DNA from: Rhodocyclaceae bacterium
Lineage (GTDB): Bacteria; Pseudomonadota; Gammaproteobacteria; Burkholderiales; Rhodocyclaceae
DNA length: 64,000 nucleotides
Assembly (NCBI GenBank): GCA_022072095.1
Contig: JAJVIJ010000012.1
Location: 86,248 to 150,247, forward strand
Reading direction: 5' to 3'
Shown piece after piece: positions 41,822 through 51,208 of this stretch. Every line of letters starts with the position of its first letter. The stretch's first letter is position 1. Made by a program: the position numbers and the translations under genes. The notes beneath the pieces are model-generated. The model saw only the letters and a list, made by a program, of their open reading frames with translations, made no database searches and had not been told where the DNA came from.

Positions 41822-43413
41822 CAGCGGTCGAGCCTGGCGGCAACCCGGATCTGAAAACGGGGCGGGTCGATCCTGGACTCGCTCGCCGACAGGTTCGGGG
41901 CGCGCAGAAACTGGTTGGGTTGCAGGTCTACGGGCCATTGCACGATCTGTACGCGCAACGCTGGATTTTCGGCCAGCGCAGCGGCCAGCGCCTGCACTGC
42001 CTCGATGCCGCGGCGCGGCTCGGCGGCATGGTCGGCGGGCAGTGTGGCATGAAGCAGACCGACCGCGAACAGGCCCGATGTGGCCGGCATCCCGGGCCGT
42101 ATCGGTGTCGGTGTGGGCTGGGAAACGGATGCGGCGGGCGCGGCGCTCGCGCCGGACAAGGCTTCCGGCTCGTTGGCGAGCTGCCAGTCCAGTCGCTCCA
42201 GCCGTATCGCCGGCATCTGGTCCAGTGCGCGTGCGATATCGGCAAACAGAGGTTGTGGTCCGGCTTCGCGTGCCCGCAGTGATCTCACGGAGGTGACGAT
42301 ACCGCGCAATTCGTCCGGTCGGGCCGGCAGGCTGGGCAGGCGCGCCTCGATCGCCTGACGCGCCCGTCGGTCGCGGTCGATGTCGTCCTGCAGCGCGCGC
42401 GCGGCCTCGCCGATGTCCGTGCCGAGCACATAGAGCTTGCCGACGGCCAGTGCCGACCCGAGCAGCACGACCGCGGTGACGGCGTGGAGCACGGTGTTGG
42501 CACGCCACAAGTGCATGTAGCGACGTTCGGCCGGGCTCGCGAGCTGTACCATCGATACGCGCCGCTGCGGGAGCGTATGCAGACACAGTGCCTCTGCGCC
42601 CGATCCGTTCGACGCAGGCGGCCGCATGCCACAGGCGCGCGCGGCGCTGCCGATATCCCATAGCTCGACGGCCAATCCGGGTGCTGCATTGCGGAAAGCT
42701 TCGAATTCATGCAGACGCCCCTCCGGCACCAGGAAGGTGGCCGGGAGGATCGCGTCGCGTGCCAGCCAGCGCTGTGCGGCCAGATATTGTCTGAGGCGTT
42801 CGCTCTGCTCCAGGAAAGCCTCAGGCAGCTTCGCCGTTGTCTCGGGACCGAGTACCGTCAGGCGCGCGAAGCGCAGTGTACCCTTGTCGATAAAACACTG
42901 CCGCAAGCCGGCACGTGTGGCCATGATCAGCAGCCGTGCGCGCGTGTCGAGCTTGAGCCGTCGGGCGAGTTCTGGCATCAGCATCGGTAGCGCATGCAGG
43001 CTCGCCAGCGGGCATTCCCTGGTGGTCAAGCGGTTGAGCCAGGGCTCCAGAATCTGTGGGCGCGTCAGGCCGGCGAATACGATTTGCTCGTCGCGCCGTC
43101 CGGACGGCTGACGGCCAAGCGAGAGCGCGACGCCGTACGGCGAGCCGAAAAAATACTGACCGGACTTGCGCCGCAGCATGGCCTTCCGGTCGGCGCCGCG
43201 TACCGGTGGCACGGCCTCGAAGTGATAGCCCTCCTCGGCGACGTCGGCGACCAGATGGAACACGCTCCGCGTGCGGCTCTGCAAATAGTCGTCGAACCGC
43301 ACCAGCCCGTCTGCGCTCGGCGGAAAACTATCTTCCAGCACCGGCCCGTGCGCCTGCCAGAGGTAGGCGGTGAGCGCACTGGCATCGAGGTACAACAGCC
43401 GACGAGGAGCCAT
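41821..43413 (-). CDS. mshI: MshI-like (PilM-PilN-type) assembly platform protein
   Basis: The 530-residue product seems to combine a cytoplasmic actin-like PilM part (residues 1 to about 300) with a membrane helix at VLHAVTAVVLLGSALAVGKL (about 315-335) and a periplasmic PilN/GspL-like part. After the helix comes a coiled region (QDDIDRDRRARQAIEARLPS) and a domain with the sequence AAALAENPALRVQIVQWPVD. Sequence conservation is weak and the call leans on operon position between mshG and mshJ. It begins 24 bases after mshG. Confidence 0.7.
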   Translation of the reverse strand: MAPRRLLYLDASALTAYLWQAHGPVLEDSFPPSADGLVRFDDYLQSRTRSVFHLVADVAEEGYHFEAVPPVRGADRKAMLRRKSGQYFFGSPYGVALSLGRQPSGRRDEQIVFAGLTRPQILEPWLNRLTTRECPLASLHALPMLMPELARRLKLDTRARLLIMATRAGLRQCFIDKGTLRFARLTVLGPETTAKLPEAFLEQSERLRQYLAAQRWLARDAILPATFLVPEGRLHEFEAFRNAAPGLAVELWDIGSAARACGMRPPASNGSGAEALCLHTLPQRRVSMVQLASPAERRYMHLWRANTVLHAVTAVVLLGSALAVGKLYVLGTDIGEAARALQDDIDRDRRARQAIEARLPSLPARPDELRGIVTSVRSLRAREAGPQPLFADIARALDQMPAIRLERLDWQLANEPEALSGASAAPAASVSQPTPTPIRPGMPATSGLFAVGLLHATLPADHAAEPRRGIEAVQALAAALAENPALRVQIVQWPVDLQPNQFLRAPNLSASESRIDPPRFQIRVAARLDR

Positions 43414-43437
43414 TTGACTATTCGCTTTCGGGCCAGG

Positions 43438-44640
43438 CTACAGCTTGAGCCGGCCCAGCATGTCGTATACCGGGCCGATCACGGACAAGGCGATCGCCAG
43501 CATGATGCCCCCCATGACCAGCGTCAACGCCGGCTCGATCATCGCCTGCGCACGCGCGATGGCATCACGCACGTCACGATGATAGAAATAACTGACACTG
43601 GCCAGCGCGGTATCGAGTGCGCCGGTGCCCTCACCCACGCGCAGCATGCGGATCACCAGAGGCGGAAACAGGCCAGCGCTCTGGAACGCGGCGGCGACGT
43701 TCTGGCCTTCGGCAATCAGATTGCCGGCACGTGCGAGCGACGCGCGCATGGCTTCGTTGCCGACCACGCCTTCCGATGCACGGATGCAGTCGATGACCGG
43801 AATCCCGGACCCGTACATCATCGCGAACACCCGGGCGAAGCGCGAGAGCATGAGCTTGCGCAGAACTTCACCGGCGATGGGCAGTGCGAGCTTGCCGGCG
43901 TCCGCGCGCAGCCTCATGCCCGGATGGTGGCGCAGCGCGAAGCGGGTACCGATGAGCAACGCGATCGGGACCGCGACGAATAGCGGCCAGTGCGCGCGCA
44001 GCACCGCGCTGAGTCCGGCCACCAGTTGGAGGCCCAAGGGAATGGGCTGACCGATACCTTGGAAGAAGCGTGTCAGGTCCGGAACGACGACGATCATCAG
44101 CACCGCGATGACCACGACCAGCACGACCGATATGATCGCCGGATAGATCATCAGTCGCCGAGTCTGCGCGCGCAGCTCGTCTTCCCATTTCATCGTCTCG
44201 GTGATGTCGGCCAGAACCTCGGGCAGGTTGCCACTGGTCTCACCGGCGCGCACCAGGCTTACGAGAACGCGGTCGAACAGTCGCGGGTGCTCGGCCATGG
44301 CCTGCGACAGCGTGCGCCCGCCCTCGATACTCTCGATCAGCGTGGCGACGATTTCGCGCAGGCGCGGCTGGTCGATCGAGTCGCGCAGATCCGCCAGGAC
44401 TTCCAGGATCGGAATGCCGGCGCGCACCAGCTGCTCGAGGTGAAAAAAGAACTGGATCAGATCACGTTGCGGTATGCGACCGCTGGCCCAATTCGAGCCC
44501 GTGCTGCGCGGGGTTCCGTGGACCAGGTCGAGACGCAGGCGCCGCAGTCTCAACTCCAGGTCCACGGGGTTCAGCGCCTCGATCTGGCCGTGCACGATGC
44601 GGCCGTCCGCATCCATGGCACGATAGCTGAACAGGCCCAT
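43438..44640 (-). CDS. mshG: Inner-membrane platform protein MshG (PilC/GspF family)
   Basis: The 400-residue protein has two copies of the GspF domain, seen in FFHLEQLVRAGIPILEVLAD and FARVFAMMYGSGIPVIDCIR. Membrane helices lie near AIISVVLVVVIAVLMIVVV and at the C-terminus (VMGGIMLAIALSVI). It forms the platform on which the ATPase acts and pilins enter the filament. The length matches the family. It starts 11 bases after mshE. Confidence 0.92.
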   Translation of the reverse strand: MGLFSYRAMDADGRIVHGQIEALNPVDLELRLRRLRLDLVHGTPRSTGSNWASGRIPQRDLIQFFFHLEQLVRAGIPILEVLADLRDSIDQPRLREIVATLIESIEGGRTLSQAMAEHPRLFDRVLVSLVRAGETSGNLPEVLADITETMKWEDELRAQTRRLMIYPAIISVVLVVVIAVLMIVVVPDLTRFFQGIGQPIPLGLQLVAGLSAVLRAHWPLFVAVPIALLIGTRFALRHHPGMRLRADAGKLALPIAGEVLRKLMLSRFARVFAMMYGSGIPVIDCIRASEGVVGNEAMRASLARAGNLIAEGQNVAAAFQSAGLFPPLVIRMLRVGEGTGALDTALASVSYFYHRDVRDAIARAQAMIEPALTLVMGGIMLAIALSVIGPVYDMLGRLKL

Positions 44641-44651
44641 CGCGTTCCCGA

Positions 44652-46382
44652 TCAGCCGAAGCGCTCGGAGCCGGCCAGGGCCATGCGGTCGGTCAGGTCG
44701 ACCACACGGGCAATTTCCGCCAGCGACGTGATGCCGTCGAGGGCGCGCCTGAGGCCGTCCTCCGCCAGCGAGCGGAACCCCTTTGCGCGCGCGGCATTGC
44801 GCAGTTCGCGCGGCGTGGCACGGCGTGCGACGAGTTCATCGAGGTCGGCGTCCATGCGCAGCAATTCGACGATCGCGAGCCGCCCTTTGTAACCCAGAAA
44901 ATCGCAGTGCTCGCAGCCGATCGCTTCGTAGACGACGGGCGGCGGCCGGTCTTCGCGCCAGCCGAACAACTGCGTTTCATGTGGTTCGGCCGGGCGCGCG
45001 CGCTTGCACTCGGGACATAGCCGGCGGATCAGCCGTTGCGCGAGCACGCCGATGACGTTGCCGGCCATGATGTCGGGCAGTATGCCGATGTCGAGAAGGC
45101 GGGGAATGACACCGAGCGCCGAATTGGTGTGCAGCGTCGTATAAACCTGGTGACCGGTCATCGCCGCACGGAAGGCCATGTCGGCGGTGTCGCGGTCGCG
45201 TATTTCGCCGACCAGGATCACGTCCGGGTCCTGACGCATCATCGCGCGCACGCCGCTGGCGAAATCGAGCTTGACCGCGTCGCCGACGGAAGTCTGGCGA
45301 ATCTGCGTCATCGGGTATTCGACCGGATCTTCGAGGGTCATGATGTTGATGCCCTCGGCGTTGATGTGATTCAGCACCGAGTACAGCGTCGTCGTCTTGC
45401 CCGATCCGGTCGGCCCGGTGACCAGGATGATCCCTTCCGGGCGGGCGATCATCAGACTCAGTTGCTCGAGCTGGGCATCGTTGAACCCGAGCGCGTCCAG
45501 CGGCACGATGCCCTTCTCGCGGTCGAGCACGCGCAGCACCAGGTTTTCGCCGTGTATCGTCGGCTGCGCCGAGACGCGAAAATCCACTTCGCGGCCGCTG
45601 ATGTAGAGCGAGATGCGACCATCCTGGGGTGCGCGCGTCTCGGCGATGTTGAGTCCGGCCATGACCTTCAGGCGCACCGCCATGGCCATCCAGTATGACT
45701 TGTGCAGGACCCTGATCTGACGCAACAGGCCGTCGATCCGGTAGCGGATGCGCAGGTAGCTTGCTTCCGGCTCGAAATGGATATCCGAGGCTTCCCGCTT
45801 GACGGCGTCGTTCAGCAGTGCATCGACCAGCCTGACGACCGGCTGGCTGTACTCATCCATCGAAATGGCGAGCGAGCGGTAGTCGATTTCTCCGGTCTCG
45901 ATTTCGTTCAGGATGCCGTCGATGGAAAGGGTGTGGCCATAGTGCTGATCGATGGCGCGCACGATCTCGCTCTCACCGGCCAGTACGACATCGAGCTCGA
46001 TGTCTTCGGACAGCTGGGCGCGTACCTTGTCCAGTGCAACGATATCGTTGGCATCGTAAATGGCCAGCGTCAACCGCCGTCGGCCGGCATCGAACGAGAG
46101 CGGCAGCAGGCGATACCGGCGCGCCGTTTCGCGGGGGATCCAATGCAGCGCTTCGGGATCGATGATGGTGTGGGTCAGGCTCACGCTGCGGATGCCCAGC
46201 GTCTCGCCGAGCGCATCGCGCAGCGTCGCCTCCGATACGAAGCCCAGGCGCACCAGCAGTTTGCCCAGCGGCACGTTGCGCTTCTGCTGCTCGGTCAGCG
46301 CGATACGCAGCTGGTCGGGGGTGATCAGTCCGGCTCGGACCAGCAGTTCACCCAGCGGTCTGCGTTGTTCCGGTGCGCTCAT
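44652..46382 (-). CDS. mshE: Pilus extension ATPase MshE with c-di-GMP-binding MshEN domain
   Basis: The 576-residue hexameric ATPase drives pilus polymerisation. The N-terminal MshEN domain (about residues 7-60) shows PLGELLVRAGLITPDQLRIA and PLGKLLVRLGFVSEATLRDA, two copies of the c-di-GMP-binding motif. The ATPase core has Walker A GPTGSGKTTTLYS, Asp box TLEDPVEYPMTQIRQTSVGD, Walker B VILVGEIRDRDTA and a His box TGHQVYTTLHTNSA. A four-Cys zinc site follows (CPECKR and CEHC). Family knowledge says c-di-GMP binding activates this ATPase. Confidence 0.95.
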   Translation of the reverse strand: MSAPEQRRPLGELLVRAGLITPDQLRIALTEQQKRNVPLGKLLVRLGFVSEATLRDALGETLGIRSVSLTHTIIDPEALHWIPRETARRYRLLPLSFDAGRRRLTLAIYDANDIVALDKVRAQLSEDIELDVVLAGESEIVRAIDQHYGHTLSIDGILNEIETGEIDYRSLAISMDEYSQPVVRLVDALLNDAVKREASDIHFEPEASYLRIRYRIDGLLRQIRVLHKSYWMAMAVRLKVMAGLNIAETRAPQDGRISLYISGREVDFRVSAQPTIHGENLVLRVLDREKGIVPLDALGFNDAQLEQLSLMIARPEGIILVTGPTGSGKTTTLYSVLNHINAEGINIMTLEDPVEYPMTQIRQTSVGDAVKLDFASGVRAMMRQDPDVILVGEIRDRDTADMAFRAAMTGHQVYTTLHTNSALGVIPRLLDIGILPDIMAGNVIGVLAQRLIRRLCPECKRARPAEPHETQLFGWREDRPPPVVYEAIGCEHCDFLGYKGRLAIVELLRMDADLDELVARRATPRELRNAARAKGFRSLAEDGLRRALDGITSLAEIARVVDLTDRMALAGSERFG

Positions 46383-46432
46383 GTCAGCTCGAGCAGATGC
46401 AATGCCTGCGAACGTTCAGCATGATGGACTCA

Positions 46433-47740
46433 TCATGGCGGCGTCGACCGCGTCCGGACGAGCTCGGACAGGGTATGGATTCGGGTCGCGGCTTGCTGAA
46501 CCGGGAAGGCATGAGGCGTGCGCTCGGCCGCGGCCAGGGCCTCGCGGTAGTAACGAATCGCCAGTTCGTACTGACGCAGCTGGTCCAGACTGACCGCGAG
46601 ATTGAATCGATGGTCCGGATTGTCCGGGTCGGCACTATAGGCCTGGAAATAATGCTCCTGCGCCTCGCGCCACTGTCCGCGTGCCGCCAGCAGGTTGGCG
46701 AGCACGAAGTGCGGTGTCGCCGCACGTGGCTGCTGCGCGATCAGTTCCCTGAGGCGGGCTTCCCTGGGTTTGTCATCGCTGCTGCGTAGCGAGAGCAGGG
46801 CGGCCTGGGCACGTGCGTCGCCGGGATCGATCTCCACGAGGCGGCGGTAGGCCGCTTCGGCGTCACGCAGACGTTGTTCGGCGAGCGCGATCGCCGCGAG
46901 GCCGTGGAGCGCGTCGCGATTGAGCGGATCGATGGCGAGTGCTTCGTCATAGGCACGCTTCGCCGTCGCCCCATCGCCGGCCAGCAAGGCTTCATAAGCG
47001 CGCGCGACTTCGGGCAGGACCTGTTCCGGCGAGCGGTGGCTGCGGATCTGCGGTCGCAGCACCATATCGGTGGACGGCGGTTTTTGTTCGCTCAGCTGTT
47101 CGCGCAGCACGCTCGCCCTCTCGGCAGGCGGTGCGGGGGGCGGGTCGAGCGGCTTGCGTGTGTCGCCTGCGTGTGCATTCGGCGCCTGGTCGAGCGCGCG
47201 AGCGGCAGCAAGCTGAGATGCAGCAGTGATCGGCTGCACCATGGCGCCGGCCGGTGCCGCCATGGGCTTCGGCGCCATGGCCGGGGCTGCCGTCGACGCC
47301 GGCGCGGACAAGGCCTGCCATTGCCACCAGAACCAGAAGCCGATCGCTAGTGCGCCGATCAGCCCGGCGATCGCCGGGTAGAGCAGGGCTGGCCTCGACG
47401 GTGCGGATTTCGCGCTGAACAGGTTCTGAGCGGCGAGCCGCTCGGCCTCACCGGCGGCCTCCGAGGCCCAGGATCGACGGCCCGGCGCCGCGTCCGCGCC
47501 CTCCTCCGCGTCCAGGGGCAGGAGATCGAGCCGATCGGCAGGCATCTCGGCGGCGGTGACGCTCGCGGCAGGGCTCGCGGGAGGGGGGGGCGAAGTGCGC
47601 CCCTCGATGCGGACTGCGGACGATGAGCCGGCGGGCGACGTGGCCATGTCCCCGGCGGGGGCCACGATGCCGGTGTGCGCGGCCTGCTCATGGCGTTTGG
47701 CCGCTTCCGCCCGCTTCAGCGCATCCAGCAGCAGACTCAT
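46433..47740 (-). CDS. mshN: TPR protein MshN-like
   Basis: The 435-residue bitopic protein has a cytoplasmic N-terminus, MSLLLDALKRAEAAKRHEQA, which is the typical MshN/GspA-associated start. One membrane helix lies near YPAIAGLIGALAIGFWFWWQ (about residues 120-140), followed by a Pro/Ala linker and tetratricopeptide repeats from about 230 to the end (AYEALLAGDGATAKRAYDEA, LAAIALAEQRLRDAEAAYRR). It probably stabilises the pilus assembly complex. It lies 17 bases after the secretin gene and 50 before mshE. Confidence 0.85.
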   Translation of the reverse strand: MSLLLDALKRAEAAKRHEQAAHTGIVAPAGDMATSPAGSSSAVRIEGRTSPPPPASPAASVTAAEMPADRLDLLPLDAEEGADAAPGRRSWASEAAGEAERLAAQNLFSAKSAPSRPALLYPAIAGLIGALAIGFWFWWQWQALSAPASTAAPAMAPKPMAAPAGAMVQPITAASQLAAARALDQAPNAHAGDTRKPLDPPPAPPAERASVLREQLSEQKPPSTDMVLRPQIRSHRSPEQVLPEVARAYEALLAGDGATAKRAYDEALAIDPLNRDALHGLAAIALAEQRLRDAEAAYRRLVEIDPGDARAQAALLSLRSSDDKPREARLRELIAQQPRAATPHFVLANLLAARGQWREAQEHYFQAYSADPDNPDHRFNLAVSLDQLRQYELAIRYYREALAAAERTPHAFPVQQAATRIHTLSELVRTRSTPP

Positions 47741-47757
47741 CGTCGCCGGCTCACCGA

Positions 47758-49641
47758 TTACGGCCGCGTCGTCGGTGTGTCCGACCCGCGCTCGGGTTTG
47801 GGGGCGGGACGCGTGAAGAAATCGGGACCCGGCAAACGGTCGCGCAGCGAGCGGAAATCGCCGTGGATGCTGGCTTCACGCAACACGACCGGGCGCAGGA
47901 AGATCACCAGTTCGGTTTTTCTGGCCGTGTCGTTACGATGCGTGAAAAGGTTTCCGAGCAGCGGCAGCGAGGACAGTCCTGGCACGGCGTCGGTGCGATA
48001 GTCGATGTCATCCTGCATCAGGCCACCGAGCACGGCCACCTCACCATCGCCGACACGCATGATCGACTCCATTTCGCGGGTTTCGATCTCAGGGACGAGA
48101 TTGAGCAGGCCCGCTGGAATGGAGGGATTGGGGTCGCGCTTGAAGCTGGTCACACGTGAAATGCTCGGTCGGACGTTGAGCAATACGTTGCCTTCATGAC
48201 TGATCTGCGGCGTGACGCTCATGACCAGACCGACCGACACCGACTGCGGTGTCGTCGTGACCGTTGTCAGCGCGTTGTTCGTGGTCTGGGACGTGTCCGA
48301 CTTGATGTTGAAGAAAACGACGTTGTTCACCACCTTGAGCAAGGCGGTCTGATTGTTCAGCACGGAAAGTTTCGGGCTCGACACCACACGCACGTCACCG
48401 AAGGACTGCAGCAGTCGGATCGCCGCCGAGAAGCCGCCATCGCGCACGGCGAAGGTAAACAGCGTGTTCGCGACACCGGAGGCGAGCGATCCCGGCTGCG
48501 TCAGCAGCGCGCCGCTATCGGCGAGCACGCGCGGGCTGATGCCCTGACCGATGGCTGCCTTGTCGCCACCCCGTTGCAGGCCGAGCCAATCGATGCCTTG
48601 CTGGTAGTTGTCGGAAAGGCGGACCTCGGCGATGGTGGCCTCGATCAGTACCTGGCGCCGGGCCGCGGCCATCACTTCGGCGAGAAACTCCTGGATCTTT
48701 TCGTGCTGGCGCGATGTCGCGCGCACGTCGACGACGCCGGTTTCCGGATGGATGATGACCGAGGCCGCTTCGCGAAAGGTCGTGCGACGCGTGACCCGGG
48801 TGCCGCGGTTCTGCATCTCCGCCGGACTCGGGCTTTGCGCGAGCGTGGCGGCCGGGTTGCCGCTGCCCGCTCGGCCGCGTGCCGGCGCCGCGGCGACGCC
48901 GGTGCCCGAGGTCGTGAGCGCGCCGCTGATTTCCTCGAACTCCTCACTCGAGCCTTCGGGCAGGATCTTGTCGGTTTCGCGCAGCAGGTCGCGTATGCTG
49001 CGGTCCAGCGATTCCCAGAAGCGGTTGCGGCCCGCATTCTTGACTTCGGTGATCGAGCTGTTGCCACTCGCCGAGGTGCCCGACGACGGCGTGGTACCGG
49101 TGGCGCTCCCCGTGGTCCCGGCGGCGGACGAGGTGCCCGAGCTGATCTGCGTATTGATCGAGACCGTGCCGGTCACGTCGCGGGACAGGTTCACGTAGTC
49201 GATGCGGTAGGTGCGCAAGAAAGGTGTGTCCGGCATGACCTGAAGCACCGTGCCCTGCAATTCATATCGCATGTCCACCTGACGGCCGATGCGATCGAGG
49301 AGCTGCGGCAGCGTCTGGTCGATGGCATTCATGGTCACGGTGCCGGTGATCCCGGGGTGGACATCGACATTGATGCGAGCGTCGCGCGCCAGCGCGAACA
49401 GCAATTCCTGCACCTTGACGCTGTTCACGACGACGCTGTAAGTCTCGGCGCGGGGAGCGGGCCGTGGTGTCGGCGGCAGCAGCGGCAGCGCCACCGGCGT
49501 CGGCGGGGGTGCCTCGGCAGCAGGAGCGATGTTGTCGGCGCGGATGTGCTGGGCGGAGAGCTGAGGCTGCGGACGGCTGGCACAGCCCGTCAGGGCGGCG
49601 ATCGTCAGCGTCGCGGCCACCAGCACGAACCGGCGCGGCAT
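47758..49641 (-). CDS. mshL: MSHA-type pilus secretin MshL (lipoprotein)
   Basis: The 627-residue outer-membrane channel has the signal MPRRFVLVAATLTIAALTGC, with a lipobox Cys at residue 20. An N-domain follows (VKVQELLFALARDARINVDV), then a Ser/Thr-rich linker (about 190-230) and the secretin beta-barrel region. The end reads SSLPLLGNLFTHRNDTARKT, then LVIFLRPVVL, the secretin signature. The start is uncertain: ATG 49686 is possible and fits the putative promoter at 49723-49750, while 49743 would lie upstream of that promoter. Confidence 0.9.
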   Translation of the reverse strand: MPRRFVLVAATLTIAALTGCASRPQPQLSAQHIRADNIAPAAEAPPPTPVALPLLPPTPRPAPRAETYSVVVNSVKVQELLFALARDARINVDVHPGITGTVTMNAIDQTLPQLLDRIGRQVDMRYELQGTVLQVMPDTPFLRTYRIDYVNLSRDVTGTVSINTQISSGTSSAAGTTGSATGTTPSSGTSASGNSSITEVKNAGRNRFWESLDRSIRDLLRETDKILPEGSSEEFEEISGALTTSGTGVAAAPARGRAGSGNPAATLAQSPSPAEMQNRGTRVTRRTTFREAASVIIHPETGVVDVRATSRQHEKIQEFLAEVMAAARRQVLIEATIAEVRLSDNYQQGIDWLGLQRGGDKAAIGQGISPRVLADSGALLTQPGSLASGVANTLFTFAVRDGGFSAAIRLLQSFGDVRVVSSPKLSVLNNQTALLKVVNNVVFFNIKSDTSQTTNNALTTVTTTPQSVSVGLVMSVTPQISHEGNVLLNVRPSISRVTSFKRDPNPSIPAGLLNLVPEIETREMESIMRVGDGEVAVLGGLMQDDIDYRTDAVPGLSSLPLLGNLFTHRNDTARKTELVIFLRPVVLREASIHGDFRSLRDRLPGPDFFTRPAPKPERGSDTPTTRP

Positions 49642-49722
49642 GCATCGCTGTGTTGGGCCAGTCAACGGGCTTCTGTAATCGAGCATGGAGATCGCGGGGA
49701 TATCGCGGACCGTATTCTGTTC

Positions 49723-49750
49723 ATCATAACATCGACCTAGCACCGGTCAC
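49723..49750 (-). promoter_or_regulatory. Candidate internal promoter for mshL
   Basis: On the minus strand GTGACC (49750-49745) is followed after 16 bases by TATGAT (49728-49723), preceded by TGT to give an extended minus-10 element. It lies in the longest gap of the pilus operon (129 bases between mshM and the chosen mshL start). Confidence 0.45.
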
Positions 49751-49770
49751 CGCGGGCGTGGTCCCGACTC

Positions 49771-51204
49771 TCATCGCAGCGTCCCCACGCGGCGCACATG
49801 GGGCTGGTAGGCGCGCAGGGCCGGTGGCAGCGCAGTCATCGCCGCACGCGCAGCCTCGGCATCCGCAAAATCGCCATAGATGACGCCTATCCGCACGTGC
49901 TCACCGAGCTGTCGTCGATAGATGCGGATGTCATCGTGCTTGAGTGCGCGCTCGGCCAGGCGGACGAAGCGCAAGACCTCGTCGATCTGTGCGGCATCGG
50001 CTGTCTGCAGCTGGATGAACCAGCGGTCGCCTTCGGCAGCCTCGAGCCACGAGCGGGTCGCAGCAAGCCGCGACTGCAAGGATGCCGCCGCGAGCCGATC
50101 GGTTCCAGCGAGCGGGCGCTCCGCCGTCGACTGCTGTGGGGCGGCCTTCGAAGCGGCCGCCGTGTTCGAGACCGGTGCACGCGGCTGCTGGGTGGCGAGG
50201 ACTTGATCGGGGGCGGGAAGACGAAGGAGCTCATTGCCGGCCGGTGTCGCGGTAGCGGGCGGGATCACCGGCGATGCCGTCGCCGCAGACTTGGTGTCCG
50301 CGCCATCGCCCCATACGAAATACCAGGCCACGGCGGCTGCGAGCAGCAGCCCAAAACCGGCCCCCAGCGCATGGGCGGGGCGGATCGTGCGGCGCTTGCC
50401 GTTGGCGTCGTGGATCGCGGCGCGTGCCTCGCGCCGACCGACCGCATGCCGGCCCTGCGCATAGGCTGCGAGCAGGGCCTTGCCGGCGAGTACATGCGTG
50501 CGCCGGACCAGGCCGCCACTGGCACGGTGCAGCATACGTACCGCCGCCGGCGAGAACAGGTCCGGGCCTCGATACCCGGCGCGCGCCAGTCGGTGGCGCA
50601 GGTAGCTCGCGAACTCGGTGCGGTCGAGCGGGCGCAGCACGAAGCGCTGTGTGACGCGGTCCTTGAGCTGGCGCATGTCCGGCCGGCTCAGCAGTGCATC
50701 GAGTTCGGGCTGGGCGAACAGCAGGATGCGCAGCAACTTGTGTCGGGTGGTTTCTAGGTTTGCGAGCAGGCGTATCAGTTCGAGCGTGTCGGCCGGCATC
50801 GTGTGCGCCTCGTCGATGATCAGCAATATCCGACGACCCGCGGTGTACAGCTCGACCAGGCGTTCCTCGATGCGGCGAATGCGGGCGACCGTGCGCTCGG
50901 ATTCCGGCTCGACCTGAAGCTCCGTGCCGAGCACACTCAGCATGTCGTCGCGCCCCAGGGATGGGTTCGCGAGGTAGACCACCTGCACCGAGGCCGGCAG
51001 GCGCTCGAGCAGCATTCTCGCGAGCATGGTCTTGCCGGTCCCCACTTCACCCGCGACCTGAACGATGCCATCCTCATGGTCGATCGCATAGAGCAGGGCA
51101 TCGAGAATCGGACCGCGCTCGCCGCCGGGAAAAAAGAACTCGGTATGCGGTGTCAATCCGAATGGGGGCTCTTTCAACCCGTAATGATCGAGCAGCATCA
51201 TCAT
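49771..51204 (-). CDS. mshM: MshM/ExeA-like AAA ATPase with C-terminal SPOR-like domain
   Basis: The 477-residue protein begins MMMLLDHYGLKEPPFGLTPH, the ExeA/MshM start. It has Walker A GEVGTGKTMLARMLL and Walker B RRILLIIDEAHTMP, then a membrane helix (ALGAGFGLLLAAAVAWYFVW, about residues 290-310). The periplasmic tail ends in a SPOR-like peptidoglycan-binding fold beginning DRWFIQLQTADAAQIDEVLR. ExeA-type proteins help insert or multimerise the secretin. ATG 51204 follows the regulator stop by four bases. The long upstream extension inside the regulator gene is not used. Confidence 0.88.
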   Translation of the reverse strand: MMMLLDHYGLKEPPFGLTPHTEFFFPGGERGPILDALLYAIDHEDGIVQVAGEVGTGKTMLARMLLERLPASVQVVYLANPSLGRDDMLSVLGTELQVEPESERTVARIRRIEERLVELYTAGRRILLIIDEAHTMPADTLELIRLLANLETTRHKLLRILLFAQPELDALLSRPDMRQLKDRVTQRFVLRPLDRTEFASYLRHRLARAGYRGPDLFSPAAVRMLHRASGGLVRRTHVLAGKALLAAYAQGRHAVGRREARAAIHDANGKRRTIRPAHALGAGFGLLLAAAVAWYFVWGDGADTKSAATASPVIPPATATPAGNELLRLPAPDQVLATQQPRAPVSNTAAASKAAPQQSTAERPLAGTDRLAAASLQSRLAATRSWLEAAEGDRWFIQLQTADAAQIDEVLRFVRLAERALKHDDIRIYRRQLGEHVRIGVIYGDFADAEAARAAMTALPPALRAYQPHVRRVGTLR

Positions 51205-51208
51205 GCGC

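Noticed and set aside
50745..50760. A further copy of the intergenic repeat core (GGTTTCTAGG) inside mshM
   Set aside because: Only ten bases match and they lie within a well-supported coding region, so this is best explained by chance.
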